Source of the DNA: a virus
Reading direction: 5' to 3' (one strand)
Virus record (IMG/VR): IMGVR_UViG_3300020463_000087
Coordinates: 1-30,028 of that record
Length of the DNA: 30,028 nucleotides
The position numbers and the translations under genes were made by a program. The number at the start of each line of letters is the position of its first letter. Within the stretch, counting starts at the first letter, position 1. This document shows positions 29,701 to 30,028 of the stretch, piece after piece. Under the pieces are notes generated by a model, which saw only the letters and a program-made list of their open reading frames with translations, was not told the origin of the DNA and searched no databases.

Positions 29701-29831
29701 ATAGTGATGAATTTAGAGTCGCGATTACCGCTGCGGGTGCAACACCTGTTTACTCTAACTCTGTAATCCTAACAGTACAGACTGGTGCTACTGTACTAAG
29801 TAACTTCACACCTGATCAACTCTTTCAATAA
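8610..29831 (+). CDS. Giant multi-domain baseplate/adhesin structural protein in the gp7 slot
   Basis: One open frame of 7073 residues (roughly 0.75 MDa) follows gp6, where T4 encodes wedge protein gp7. Order seen, by residue: N-terminal segment with LPEYIRDEDQQLVNFLFEYY (1-60); NGVLQ elements (139-294); seven GxGY repeats (296-597); an SKGT/YYP segment (637-761); six GxGY repeats (1143-1360); YHYH-like domain (1437-1565); EF-hand loop (1626-1637); beta-propeller (1846-2262); LamG-like (2267-2468); two CBM5/12-like repeats (2673-2805); more GxGY (3104-3337); HPxGF segment (3548-3595); GETV repeats (3738-4051); about seven helical modules with inserted domains (4159-6067); GETV repeats (6299-6631); two NGVLQ elements (6640-6801); Ig-like domain (6956-7062). 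No signal peptide or membrane helix is seen. The first ATG, 8 bases past the gp6 stop, is used; no strong Shine-Dalgarno. Baseplate attachment is inferred from position and adhesion from domain types; a fibre or receptor-binding role is likely but unproven. Confidence 0.93.
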   Translation: MFADKINISDRVGNQLPEYIRDEDQQLVNFLFEYYKSQEKTGRAYNILNNLLEYLDLDAYDPKILTSSTILIKDVDTTIEKIEVEAIDGFLPKDGSVMIDNEVIYYQETVRGPDAILTPGISLEEFNKKRQALESPIKLFDGVKTTFDLKFLGTPVSPVSAEHLVVTVFGTMMQPVVDYSITGSQIVFTSPPRARTGNDETEFTQIQYYIGFADSVIKKLEYPDVATLSGQESMPITYNSLAYSPIAEIGLIINRNGVLQRPYVDYVLTDNNTRIKFFVNITAQDVYHIRSIEYVSPSVGSGAEAVTRIGSNGEIESIIIKNGGTGYELNFAPKVSIYSSTGVGGNSAARSLVSGIKNVQLISGGQGYTSYNPPIVNITPPSDLVNGSQAKASITVDDVTGQVDSIAITDSGSGYDFIPAITFSNPRGAAVSDPTIDGEGRLIIDSITITSQGLGYSNAPTIYIDDAPSDGINAEATCTVSPDGQVVAVTIVNRGRGYLTPPRARIIQPVGAQVLDVTVANGSVTNINLLTGGAGYTDAPSVYIVDDRKGPLGEAIGGTGALAAATIFNGEITDINIINFGTGYSTETPPKVYIAEPLSAASSCDVGFGEITGCKILSAGSYYEPSAFLNCARGVSDVVQFDNFSNQVYAKESQLAQSDHTSGAVVHNLDSQIIKQVFDKFRRQYMPTINIDYSQVNPIQVIKTIRDFYISKGTKTAAQYLFKILFGEQVDVYYPREELVTPSAASWIVDTILRAELISGDPANLAGSQLNQFADVVDPNIGDANVLIENVISIIEGTDVIYELAISEETLTGTFKIPYKTVLAEPLTTTENIITVDSTIGWPEKNGTIIIGDSETVQYKEKSLNQFIECTRSKNGVVEDWDPGTKIFSDIFVYVNRGLTTEVKLRVLGIAEAGTTILEDSGSYYLPGDKLNVAALGSTAIDKRLNSWLYNVKKLISVTEITPTQNNNSVSQIANVVCANPHGLLVEDKVTIYGANPAVYNGTFEVTSRLDEFTFTYNLPVPTDIIPQGNILLSVDLNRGKSTVNSINEVISLFTSNIQNSFFNNQYVYVAASGLPNYKVGPFTGSALIPGNQRKLLRFPRSISTVSTRTTVGANTPIGSWVNGVAAWSYKSADVVTFGPLTSIGIVTSGQDYDAGSNPALEITGGGGTGAAATVTVNGSLFSINVSAEGSGYTSQPLISIVGGGGSGATAQAVVTNGRVTRILVENSGVGYTSQPTISITGGGGVGALATAQVRGPIAAVTLSSAGSGYTSTPTIRLNSGEGALAQPIVINGRIVSIAIINSGSGYTTAPTIFINGDGFGAQATAVIGTLGEDKGKVISVSITNRGVGYTQGQTTVRLEAVGQLATFQANVFQWNKNLEYELSTKYDVARGYVFTGFNNQYGGEYAHISDPKELRYVVGDNVVLDPALQAFREIGVNETHSPIIGWAFDGNPIYGPYGYIDPTDQNSGLRRMRSSYKLKDEVVYDIDTNPTPSRTDGPTLADYPVGTFVNDYEYAFQRGDLDPYNGRFCKTPDFPAGTYAYFITIDESDTGLPVFPYIIGPQFNSVVDTWNLSLSAVQENIPLDVSRFRDPYANVDIDIDRQPNQESDSFVTEKEGDTIIFEIEDIDGDGLITPVEIANQQAITEEAALQIYDYFPLVSTESRVDIEVETTTKFESAQIDGFVIENPGVSYQVNDTLFFDNTGTEGFGASAQIESVVGRTISAYQKQVINDVPYGKIITSSNHELVAQDEIIVSSRVIPENTNKRFYMSVVTGIETISVDQIGVGYNEAIPASYEIISSQGQDVELDVILDTTTGKINTVNIINSGFDYSTTAVPQIRVSHPQQYKKTYYWVNQYAESAASFEIFDIQPADDRTFYVCGELTQTNGNSSAFLAKFSDLGVVIWDRTLLPSASIKKARFKRIYLDQTTDENHILYVLGETESQSTAAYNPDILITKYTSGLDNANNPEGIVLWQKEIAGVSGSTRSDYAGDVYLDDEQRIYICGWTDTNSVDPDDIWIMQLNSLGDVIEKRKFASTNKGEQLHQIHYIGNDKIIFCGIDLDNNDLMFGEMVYDGSNIEMRYVKKLAVSGGQVQRPQFVIDSYNDLYFTCDMWNGTKHYGVALFKIAMSQVEATGSNPTWIFSKIVAPSITFESVNHAGISLDEFGNINLVTHVKYEDNNQQAVINYIKYDGTTLYKSNVISGAWNSGTSTTDYGLGFTAHNHTVDNSGDVIIPANIQQATQTAVYRFDASGDLYFDATKQKKAIPTIVNTAQLVYDSTVQKFGTGSLKFQQYGSLTWANFDNNDDWTVSMWVKMDTTHDSNNPIMEMVTVVDDAGSTVKLNIIGAASDANFGKIRMVISPNGGSATTVDSVGSTYFTTMDVGAWHHIAFVKEEPTLGSYDYSVYFDGVRTNTATVVSDIAMDDLTIGCATSGQAITNSFLGHIDDIAIEAKAVYTGSSLTVPTERYRITTTNTNLDLIKFDREHNKRGDFQTSTDGIVFTENTNLNINTLNNPVITVWNQGASGLQILDYSDVTSTLSPGTYTFTSGITTFGSKTSTIPTPLGKRLLITPNVVAKYYIRDAGYSKIDNVLEFTFNQAIKYTKGTIIQQYNSQGVTQAFGTIVEVPTGTLNNPGLGNKYKIGKTYGNFNNSDRFRNDTGEENTIDNLVFEVVRPQAAWVSGKAYTTGDQVYNAGKIYAATNTGTSGATAPTHLIGIVTDGAVTWNFISTSGTLQVDLSQYPWPTPSEPEWEENRSYSANDYVYYGRNKYQAVGDGIAGPTAPVHTSSTASDGTITWTYVSTYDPLSSYARFRPFAVGDYKVQIMEVFSDSTFIPGDVVSLGNSITTAPNTDNPKIADINGIGSVSKIRFTVNLDKDILRTAEARTDLIYATATTPHNLSAADILYVEGFSTAEFNGSFFVQELFSSRDFTYRLRTTATAEPAFVNNGIANVKISSKHPTLMLVRNHSYVFDMSDVSNFGYFLSFSQDNQFKLEYSFNVIERDGTPGVSSSTETPTVKFAIGGEVTNITYYFDPSRLGANSPVGTNSFIDVIKTPFDGTFRISEVLSDTEFRFPLLYEPEFTNANIGEDDQDQPNSKYSTTSVKAIGPINTIKLISPGGFYQRLPVVSDIASDRKIEKIRIVNGGTEYAVGVYTQVPILGDGEGGLCQITVEVNEEIGSGTITAVALTDPGKGYTEASIDVDGIEGILGSTLSGSGAELNVVIPAEGTGAAVFLTGTQIGKIKTLKNNEFGYGYSHDYTLRPEIAFPINLQLFNTSILSQITITNPGSGYTSPPSVIIQGGGGTGAEAEAIVKNNRLSEILIKNPGAGYSSQPSVTLKSEFTYVVNLDLNYLQFNFPHGITTGAAVQFIAEDIGSTVGILPKPSSVGLTSLSSTQTYYAITGDANSLESDQLRFALTAVDAQSGNFITFLTQGDGRQVLLTEVFGGQATAVVETSRFLEGEEVFQGESFELASAFGVVSENEGWQIQPKILKIINPTGDFVVGGKVQGVISRASGIIDNLNVAKGVLNIDALTRTPGRFIDDVGKPSEIVQKIQDSYFYQNFSYVIKSKIPINRWKQQILENNHPVGFSMFGQLELTGGKDVSGRKVVAGFTKQVNINEYTNINQITSFGAAQPIYSTFNNSEVLFRKKRLTNSEEILTSIVKKIDNIASQFDGSKKSFPISVEGENLVVDENQLLITLNGIIQAPGQSYQVVGNNLVFAEPPKPDSKVVYRNIEVDLYPITRFNLNTIGGIFPSIGDTVIGFVSNATARVVATGATSIDVVDIQNGPFALNERIDVSRTGFSALIGSIDDSVTKLYLSSIGGEFTQSALAGDRVTGATSGATATIQTVDAVNNTIDVTDMSNGYFDRGETVSFFTAGYGATLTTVDSVNYKTIFEFGETVTSLDGNTAVIEENNLDLDGVIDDKLVLSKTSGTSEYETGTYSIFLNDIIYSASSNIAAKITSIAPYRDPIVSINLERPIGSTTGSWTSFEEGDKFQGPGGTATGEIVRIDFDANPVILYYLKSSEAEISSGETIQRYFPDASGNRLLDSLTETVVGTNVLGDIVDTLIINSGSSFNGIIFERLISLSNQNIILDNISETTITPTTLLDPSNRINADFLDFEEVRSTEVEYENLTGGSIAANDILRSITFEYGNQVTNAKNRWQDAGRMIGLNKDQIVDFANAQIAVEHPGFYYPGDNITDAWSRYADAYRLIIKNIDYIANKSYALMVAEYPSLSIPSGPKCIRDTKLMIEALAFDVYSGGTIYTRKLLQKYFSTDGLTFLYVNNEAAATNYAFGQAVSLMKQALSNMLTGSETVDGVTYVKYNERTAGGSSGTGITADPSPGNPYGTAGTNTTNYSATNCSDVQSALQTLYDNVSVVLTAGSLADLLDSVTPTQYTAHEIKCRRDIGYLVDALGNDISSDGNFQTVKFIKTYFDSLGVPISNGFVGEVKEYLSAFKHVAELCKRAINNLLYVQVNTRTSETGYMLHDPTTYAAPYLGASGSALTQFTPTAVTYTPANGQLVMTIGNHSLTTSDTVKIRPYSLNFTCTMDAGASFHPYPRTGDPAFNAALNISATTQTSITVDVGASPLVQYTPTGATYDPATGVMVLTIGSHSLDIGDPVTLADNSITFTCTQDSNASNHSYPRTTDPASGASLPIVAKDTTTISINVGASAPTDQYAHTFVSASSNAVSSGGGFTHTFVSAEPNAVYNGGGTEAAYYDPNYYSGDNESLGNCADVQAGIHTLISHVSTAIGAGSLSAVPTGADLNDGGYVENENLRVFKIAYKDLSGNGFFLPGETVRGATSNANFVCKGTNAGLKWLFTNAVTGTFQDREIVSNTKLTVNGSAVLTKLQKKAGTQSIRFDSSSYLAHALSDRQKFQTADFTVEMWIRPSSVTGTQFLWDTRTTSATLTGSPVLYIENTQIKYWYGGSDQITGAHNLTANVWSHVAVTRTTNITKLFVNGTQVGGDYADTNNYLERPFNIAADWQGNNGYVGHMDNFIIHTESKYSATFTPGFTYPTNTAKVTFGLDCESSIIISTEDCFGTYTGQTNSTATSKKVNYDNKTVIIEDIDLGRDSYREAADILELNLDWMAETAVGLMAEKYPDFIIPGDGVGSTTGTAKCVRDTKEYIAKAIIADIRYGGNYNSTISGRGYLTKSGGLNYVGNELLQSVYAWDELANVMNYVITTTSSDLVNYPAAGTKYTEILRIPNNFSSPASAAVQAEISSLSDQIINILAPTGDRFRDGGDAIWKNRDYIAEEVALKIQNDYKANINGIDFDFLVMPGYGQPYCERDIKVYILPAVITDLLTGGNSATQYAIDQYINTSSQIIHVEDQLSAMLDAFEWTKKLAHHAVNQTLLTFGTTASSLGIDSQYHDDYYVAQFTQKTAYRDTTVTIDTQAPDQSRTAPSHNIWMDTADLLEANKHVIAWEAVHTMNDMSYFLDFTVPGGRMNCADDLVDVIEAMVHDIRLGGNSKTWDAAALYLNTEDDTLIHVEGEDKASKWAMTWAMEIAILTMRNGFGRENLYIYDPEDNSGGGGTAIGGGNSDESFNEVETSTYEQNAVLDRFIDAANIIERNTRFIAEEAVRLMLVQYPSLHNTDWVSGVGPFSPAAGSMTYDAATGVITYDHGSAHGLTTGRKIYVRQESLVFTCTKDGNNSEHAYPRTTDPWYNKGIAVTSTGTNTFTFNVGAAGANDQYTHTFVRAEYEAITVAGSHDCVHDITDVIDAMQWNLRHGGNNKVFHAAEMYTDGTALAHVSGYVTEVTWVMNKARDLAIQVMRQETVNTAGSTHGYTQKLFSDLDFFPYNVANYTITADASSPLCADVASALTTFTSIVTDTLATPASISDGTISKSLPNIWPVKYANDMANRDTSITFDTSTSDWNNTCAQAASGIETLFNLVMDTISVAASSSPSPNHLTTVTRTTPYNSNTAYQLYTCYNVVSASDTLFDLMIDTLGGGTSPHTGGNFSDRTIARYLTFNKHAISAKAFAETQSQYPTTTAELSFAETIMDAIIYDLNTRGNAGMMQYANSWFDGEGNFNAFPGVVRQHLVFYLLRIAEAAKRISYDQNNTSEWGTNNTYNAYFDPTLSAAILNRIEYQQESTEFFMDASFNVAEFALTRGTPPTNNTITWINSTHAQNLTNSYQEGNDWNTDPDLVLNTPTIEVGFERRENRVKITRPNFYSRGDVLTYIPASSDIEQGLQGQSWFYVLNATPQYFEISRQIRHDARYSRFRVDTTTGGQQQFQVDVRSGIVRATTTYGTRDIDTPVSAGFNIADVVAGITSDTRADVISTRNNEAKVVKLYSKFFIDAASGRFTNGETVSVQGSSANNGKIVQTSVLTGDNSNEGYIYVETITGAFSNDDVLVGTDSAVTASVNGTGKTRMLVNLDRGSFAVNEMIFNKANSAEADIVLYENSSGALTSNLGGRISIDIESLDQDFVDGDIIYGSVTDKIIDIADIRVSGLDQIELNQFVHGTKTVQYQVASVTRDQGFTGDFAAGDLVYLLQGTIPKEPGWTAVVTEYNYDQENSIHNIYLANFTPYGSAADGTTTDDPDLAVNGAVGKFENLNNFPIIFANLSSAATTNYTSYGRVSGKAISGTTGRLWLEDVNGAFPSNLSIVSDYGWTAGVTQSKDLIGRCDRYFRGFDGVATTFKLTVNNGEAYFPDPAGHLLTFVNGVLQPPGANFAYTAFSDQIQFTEPPTIGSEFIGYYVGKLRQLDDISFEFDSLRASFNLKYLGGFYSLTLTEGVSSNTILPENNIICSLNGVIQEPGIGYELVGSRIIFAETPRAGSTFVAFSYIGSDADVIAATVVPPIEAGDVLEIEGEGSPREVALIESSNSLITFEYTGTVKGRDAAALATVKSGEITKAIITTPGDGYSARPNVDVISSTGFDGRIRALMGISSIVVKNAGIGYTLPVVEVETTVDDDFVAPTGGGVNGGFDTYLGQGTDADGNPIIIVPGFIQIISHPTNVTVNQGQTASFTVDASFRLQSDSSVGTTPLNYQWQRKQYGETSWSNITGSTSAVYTSAGAEQADDSDEFRVAITAAGATPVYSNSVILTVQTGATVLSNFTPDQLFQ
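9024..9491 (+). repeat. NGVLQ structural elements, copies 1 and 2 (N-terminal pair)
   Basis: Copy 1 (9024-9251) reads LFDGVKTTFDLKF, then HLVVTVFGTMMQPVVDY, GSQIVFTSPP and YYIGFAD. Copy 2 (about 9345-9491) reads LIINRNGVLQRPYVDYVL followed by RIKFF. Both share the plan 'FDG..tF.L / L.v.lNGvlQ.P..dY / gs.I.F...P...s.f..yY.g' with copies near 19617, 28527 and 28770. Similar elements are common in phage tail proteins. Confidence 0.65.
9495..10400 (+). repeat. GxGY repeat cluster A (seven units)
   Basis: Seven units of about 40 residues each follow the plan 'G.I..i.I.n.GxGYt..P.v.I': GGTGYELNFAP, GGQGYTSYNPP, SGSGYDFIPA, QGLGYSNAP, RGRGYLTPP, GGAGYTDAP and FGTGYSTETPP. A degenerate eighth (SAGSYYEPS) follows. 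The units alternate a short beta hairpin with the GxGY turn, suggesting a stacked beta arrangement. Units differ at most codons, so the expansion is old. Confidence 0.8.
10518..10890 (+). other. Conserved baseplate-like segment with SKGT and YYP motifs
   Basis: Residues 637-761 read as helical, with FDKFRRQYMPTINIDY, then TIRDFYISKGTKTAAQYLFK and ILFGEQVDVYYPREELV followed by ASWIVDT. This 'IRDFY.sKGT...FLF.ilFgE.v.vYYP' pattern recurs, as far as I recall, in large structural proteins next to gp6 in T4-related phages, and it is the part of this protein that most looks like a conserved baseplate component rather than an adhesin. Function is inferred from position. Confidence 0.5.
11097..11240 (+). 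other. 'STxGWP...IGDSETVQYKE' beta element
   Basis: Residues 830-877 contain IITVDSTIGWPEKNGTIIIG, then ETVQYKEKSLNQFIECTRSK. It parallels the N-terminal IDGFLPKDGSVMIDNEVIYY near nt 8865, so the same small beta element is used twice. Such elements are common in phage structural proteins; no specific role can be given. Confidence 0.5.
12036..12689 (+). repeat. GxGY repeat cluster B (six units)
   Basis: Six tight units have period about 33-38 residues: GQDYDAGSNP, GSGYTSQP, GVGYTSQP, GSGYTSTP, GSGYTTAP and GVGYTQGQ. The first three are each followed by a GGGG-type turn (GGGGTGAAAT, GGGGSGATAQ, GGGGVGALAT). This is the most regular cluster, and the DNA itself is visibly repetitive (ggtggtggtggatctggtgc and near copies), implying more recent duplication than in cluster A. 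Confidence 0.85.
12918..13304 (+). other. Degenerate YHYH-like domain
   Basis: Residues 1437-1565 contain SPIIGWAFDGNPIYGPYGYI, then LDPYNGRFCKTPDFPAGTYA, followed by YFIT and PVFPYIIGPQF. Order and spacing match the YHYH domain (IGvafnGvpiyGP... D..nG....P.GtYhYH...pyvIG), but the namesake YHYH tetrad is YAYF here, so both histidines are lost. Binding activity, if any, is unknown. Confidence 0.65.
13485..13520 (+). other. Canonical EF-hand calcium-binding loop
   Basis: The twelve residues DIDGDGLITPVE (1626-1637) satisfy every position of an EF-hand loop: acidic at 1, 3 and 5, Gly at 6, Ile at 8 and Glu at 12. Flanking sequences (TIIFEIE before, IANQQAITEEAALQIYDYF after) could supply the helices, more convincingly on the C-terminal side. 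A dockerin-like or single-loop calcium site is possible; no second loop is seen nearby. Confidence 0.65.
13629..14135 (+). repeat. GxGY-like repeat cluster C (degenerate)
   Basis: About three weak units: IDGFVIENPGVSYQVNDTLF, ISVDQIGVGYNEAIPASY and NTVNIINSGFDYSTTAVPQI. They keep the 'I..I.n.G..Y' core of clusters A and B but have lost the strict GxGY. They lie just before the propeller domain. Confidence 0.6.
14145..15395 (+). other. Probable six-bladed beta-propeller
   Basis: Residues 1846-2262 show about six blade-like units, each a strand of type 'lYv.G.t', then 'D..i.k....G...W.k': FYVCGELTQTNGNSSAFLAK, LYVLGETES with ILITKYTS, IYICGWTDTNSVDPDDIWIM, IIFCGIDLDNNDLMFGEM, LYFTCDMWNGTKHYGVALFK and INLVTHVKYEDNNQQAVINY. 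This resembles the SBBP/delta-60 type of beta-propeller found in secreted proteins. In a virion it would be a candidate ligand-binding platform. Blade count is by eye. Confidence 0.65.
15408..16013 (+). other. LamG-like (concanavalin-type) lectin domain 1
   Basis: Residues 2267-2468 have the order expected of a LamG_3 jelly-roll: an early FGTGSLKFQQYGSLTW, then DDWTVSMWVKMD, GAWHHIAFVKEE, YSVYFDGVRTNT and FLGHIDDIAIEAKAVYTG. These 'fTvs.WvK / W.HvA.v / .ly.dG / G.iDdi.i' blocks are the usual signature. The family often binds glycans or proteins; the ligand here is unknown. Confidence 0.8.
16626..17022 (+). repeat. Tandem CBM5/12-like carbohydrate-binding repeats
   Basis: Two units of about 55 residues: AAWVSGKAYTTGDQVYNAGK followed by IYAATNTGTSG and a WNFIS end, and PEWEENRSYSANDYVYYGRN followed by KYQAVGDGIAGPTAP and TWTYVS. 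Both match the 'W....aY..Gd.V...g..Y.a...g..g..aP......W' plan of CBM5/12-type chitin/cellulose-binding modules. The aromatic residues that would stack on sugars are kept. Confidence 0.65.
17478..17700 (+). other. Cupredoxin-like 'YxFDxSDxSN' beta domain (degenerate)
   Basis: Residues 2957-3031 run LVRNHSYVFDMSDVSNFGYF with later GTPGVSS and VTNITYYFDPS. This follows the marine-phage plan 'rg.tY.FD.Sd.SN.gHpl.fs...GtpG...YYYC..H', but the final Cys/His metal ligands are absent, so any metal site is lost. It is preceded by a PHNL...EFNGSFFV...FTYRL element (about 17285-17430) that also occurs near 11550-11670. Confidence 0.5.
17919..18620 (+). repeat. GxGY repeat cluster D
   Basis: Four to five units: an opening IKLISPGGFYQRLP, then NGGTEYAVGV, PGKGYTEASI, PGSGYTSPPSVIIQGGGGTG and PGAGYSSQPSVTLK. 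The last two are nearly identical in plan to cluster B units, suggesting the clusters share a source. Confidence 0.75.
19251..19394 (+). other. 'QDSYFYQNFSYVI...HPVGF' segment
   Basis: Residues 3548-3595 include KIQDSYFYQNFSYVIKSKIP, then NNHPVGFSMFGQLEL. This conserved-looking aromatic block recurs, to my memory, in large marine phage structural proteins. Its role is unknown. Confidence 0.45.
19617..19817 (+). repeat. NGVLQ structural element, copy 3
   Basis: It reads FDGSKKSFPISVEGENLVVD, then LLITLNGIIQAPGQSYQVVG, NNLVFAEPP and VVYRNIEV. The plan matches the copies at 9024, 28527 and 28770. Confidence 0.7.
19821..20760 (+). repeat. GDTV/GETV repeat region 1
   Basis: Residues 3738-4051 carry about five short beta units built on 'G(D/E)(T/R/K)(V/F).G..SgAtA.i...': GDTVIGFVSNATARVVATGA, GDRVTGATSGATATIQTV, GETVSFFTAGYGATLTTV, GETVTSLDGNTAVIEE and GDKFQGPGGTATGEIVRI. 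They alternate with 'NG.F..GE' turns. A second region of the same type lies at 27504-28500. Confidence 0.6.
21684..21764 (+). repeat. NCxDVQ short helical repeat, copy 1
   Basis: It reads NCSDVQSALQTLYDNVSVVL, then TAGS. The same 25-residue helix plan (C.dv.sa..tL...v.d.l..g) recurs at 22803, 26061, 26256 and 26409. Confidence 0.65.
22122..22740 (+). repeat. FTCT/YPRTTDP beta repeats, copies 1 and 2
   Basis: Copy 1 (22122-22373): TYTPANGQLVMTIGNHSL, SLNFTCTMDAGASFHPYPRT, then TSITVDVGAS. Copy 2 (22374 onward): TYDPATGVMVLTIGSHSL, SITFTCTQDSNASNHSYPRT, then TTISINVGAS. Copy 2 is followed by a tail present twice in tandem (AHTFVSASSNAV and THTFVSAEPNAV), while copy 1 has no tail. A third copy lies at 25437. 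A small beta domain is likely; function unknown. Confidence 0.8.
22803..22880 (+). repeat. NCxDVQ short helical repeat, copy 2
   Basis: It reads NCADVQAGIHTLISHVSTAI, then GAGS, closely parallel to the copy at 21684. Confidence 0.65.
23130..23700 (+). other. LamG-like lectin domain 2
   Basis: Residues 4841-5031 contain AGTQSIRFDSSSYLAH, FQTADFTVEMWIRPSS, NVWSHVAVTRTTNITKLFVN followed by GTQVG, and GYVGHMDNFIIHTESKYS. This is the same jelly-roll order as the domain at 15408, but with low residue identity, so the two are not a recent duplication. Confidence 0.8.
25437..25735 (+). repeat. FTCT/YPRTTDP beta repeat, copy 3, inserted in a helical module
   Basis: It reads MTYDAATGVITYDHG, then SLVFTCTKDGNNSEHAYPRT, TFTFNVGAAG and THTFVRAEYEAI. 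It lies between the first helices (EEAVRLMLVQYPSL) and the second half (DCVHDITDVIDAM) of one helical module, so it interrupts that module in frame. Confidence 0.75.
26061..26478 (+). repeat. NCxDVQ-type short helical repeats, copies 3-5
   Basis: Three copies within about 420 bases: LCADVASALTTFTSIVTDTL (26061), TCAQAASGIETLFNLVMDTI (26256) and TCYNVVSASDTLFDLMIDTL (26409). They keep the Cys, the 'TL/TF' and the 'V.DT(L/I)' end of the copies at 21684 and 22803. Confidence 0.65.
27504..28500 (+). repeat. GETV-type repeat region 2
   Basis: Residues 6299-6631 carry beta units related to the region at 19821: GRFTNGETVSVQGSSANNGK, GAFSNDDVLVGTDSAVTASV, GSFAVNEMIFNKANSAEADI, QDFVDGDIIYGSVTDKI and FAAGDLVYLLQG. 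The shared plan is 'g.F..gd.v.g..S...a.v'. Confidence 0.55.
28527..29012 (+). repeat. NGVLQ structural elements, copies 4 and 5 (C-terminal pair)
   Basis: Copy 4: GFDGVATTFKLTVNNGEAYF, HLLTFVNGVLQPPGANFAY, DQIQFTEPPTIGSEFIGYYV. Copy 5: SLRASFNLKYLGG, IICSLNGVIQEPGIGYELVG, SRIIFAETPRAGSTFVAFSY. They are adjacent and share a plan with the N-terminal pair, so the giant protein carries the same elements at both ends. Confidence 0.75.
29181..29390 (+). repeat. GxGY repeat cluster E (two units)
   Basis: ITKAIITTPGDGYSARPNVD, then SSIVVKNAGIGYTLPVVEV, close to the C-terminus of the giant protein. The units match clusters A, B and D. Confidence 0.75.
29475..29795 (+). other. C-terminal Ig-like domain
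   Basis: Residues 6956-7062 follow the I-set Ig-like plan: ISHPTNVTVNQGQTASFTVD, LNYQWQRKQYGETSWSNITG, TSAVYTSAGAEQADDSDEFR, then VAITAAGATPVYSNSVILTV. The Gln-Trp-Gln core, the 'GSTSAVYT' strand and the final S-x-x-x-L-T-V are typical. The disulphide cysteines are absent, as in most phage Ig-like domains, which often decorate virions and bind surfaces weakly. Confidence 0.8.
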
Positions 29832-29834
29832 ATA
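29827..29834 (+). promoter_or_regulatory. Candidate T4-like late promoter motif AATAAATA
   Basis: AATAAATA overlaps the TAA stop of the giant gene and lies 4 bases before the next ATG (29839). It is one base off TATAAATA, but the spacing would give an almost leaderless transcript, so it may be chance. Confidence 0.25.
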
Positions 29835-29838
29835 GAAC

Positions 29839-30028
29839 ATGAGTGGAACTGCAACATACAATTCGGGAACTAATGTTATAGACGTATCGGCAAATGGTTT
29901 GCCGACGCCTGTTCTTTATGGTACATTCCCTAATGCAAACAATCCTAGTTCGGTAACTGAACAAGATTTTGATCATGATTTTACTTACAGAGGTGGATCA
30001 TTTGGTGCTACTAGAACGTTTGATGATG
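29839..30028 (+). CDS. Structural protein, probably YHYH family (5' part only)
   Basis: An ATG 7 bases after the giant gene's stop opens a frame that stays open for 63 codons to the window edge. It starts MSGTATYNSGTNVIDVSANG, continues LPTPVLYGTFPNANNPSSVT and reaches FTYRGGSFGATRTFDD. This beginning, with 'GLP..pvlyG.fPna.NPs.vt.q.F...YRGG', is what I recall of YHYH-domain proteins in marine T4-like phages, in which the YHYH part lies further downstream and cannot be seen here. In T4 the slot after gp7 holds gp8, but I see no resemblance to gp8. The giant protein has its own YHYH-like domain at 12918. Confidence 0.6.
   Translation, partial: MSGTATYNSGTNVIDVSANGLPTPVLYGTFPNANNPSSVTEQDFDHDFTYRGGSFGATRTFDD

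Noticed and set aside
8610-29831. Tape measure protein
   Set aside because: Tape measures are mostly helical, often with membrane segments, and lie near tail tube genes. This frame is mainly beta-rich with lectin-type domains and sits after gp6.

Overview
This window looks like part of the structural (tail and baseplate) module of a large T4-like myovirus, most likely a marine phage of the cyanophage/pelagiphage type. The reasons are: all genes lie on the + strand and are tightly packed, often with overlapping stop and start codons; the DNA is AT-rich; T4-type gp25 and gp6 baseplate wedge proteins are adjacent; a PAAR-like spike tip lies upstream; and a 2OG-Fe(II)-oxygenase-like auxiliary gene and very large glycine-rich virion proteins are present. 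No tRNA, rRNA, CRISPR array, integrase or insertion sequence was seen. The host assignment is inference.

Layout. Positions 1-1250 hold the 3' end of an unrecognised gene, a small AbrB/MazE-like protein (115-303), a 2OG-Fe(II) oxygenase-like protein (322-1002) and a short helical protein (999-1247). A GTG-started 1363-residue cysteine-containing structural protein (1247-5338) follows. It carries repeats resembling DUF5648 and sits just before the PAAR-like tip gene (5338-5871), the place where T4 keeps its hub protein gp5. A 50-residue lysine/arginine-rich protein (5891-6043) and possible late-promoter motifs precede gp25 (6085-6498) and gp6 (6500-8602).

The rest (8610-29831) is a single uninterrupted 7073-codon reading frame in the slot that T4 uses for gp7. 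Its ends carry 'NGVLQ' structural elements. Its body is a chain of modules: four or five clusters of GxGY repeats, a conserved 'SKGT...FGEQVDVYYP' baseplate-like segment, a degenerate YHYH-like domain, a canonical EF-hand loop, a probable six-bladed beta-propeller, two LamG-like lectin folds, two CBM5/12-like carbohydrate-binding repeats, a long stretch of about seven uncharacterised helical modules with other small domains inserted, and a C-terminal Ig-like domain. A further structural gene, probably of the YHYH family, starts at 29839 and runs off the window.

Together the genes describe a baseplate: the spike tip and a hub-position protein, the gp25-gp6 wedge core, and a giant wedge-position protein that appears to combine baseplate attachment with many candidate surface-binding domains. 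The most unusual content is this giant protein and its uncharacterised repeat families.
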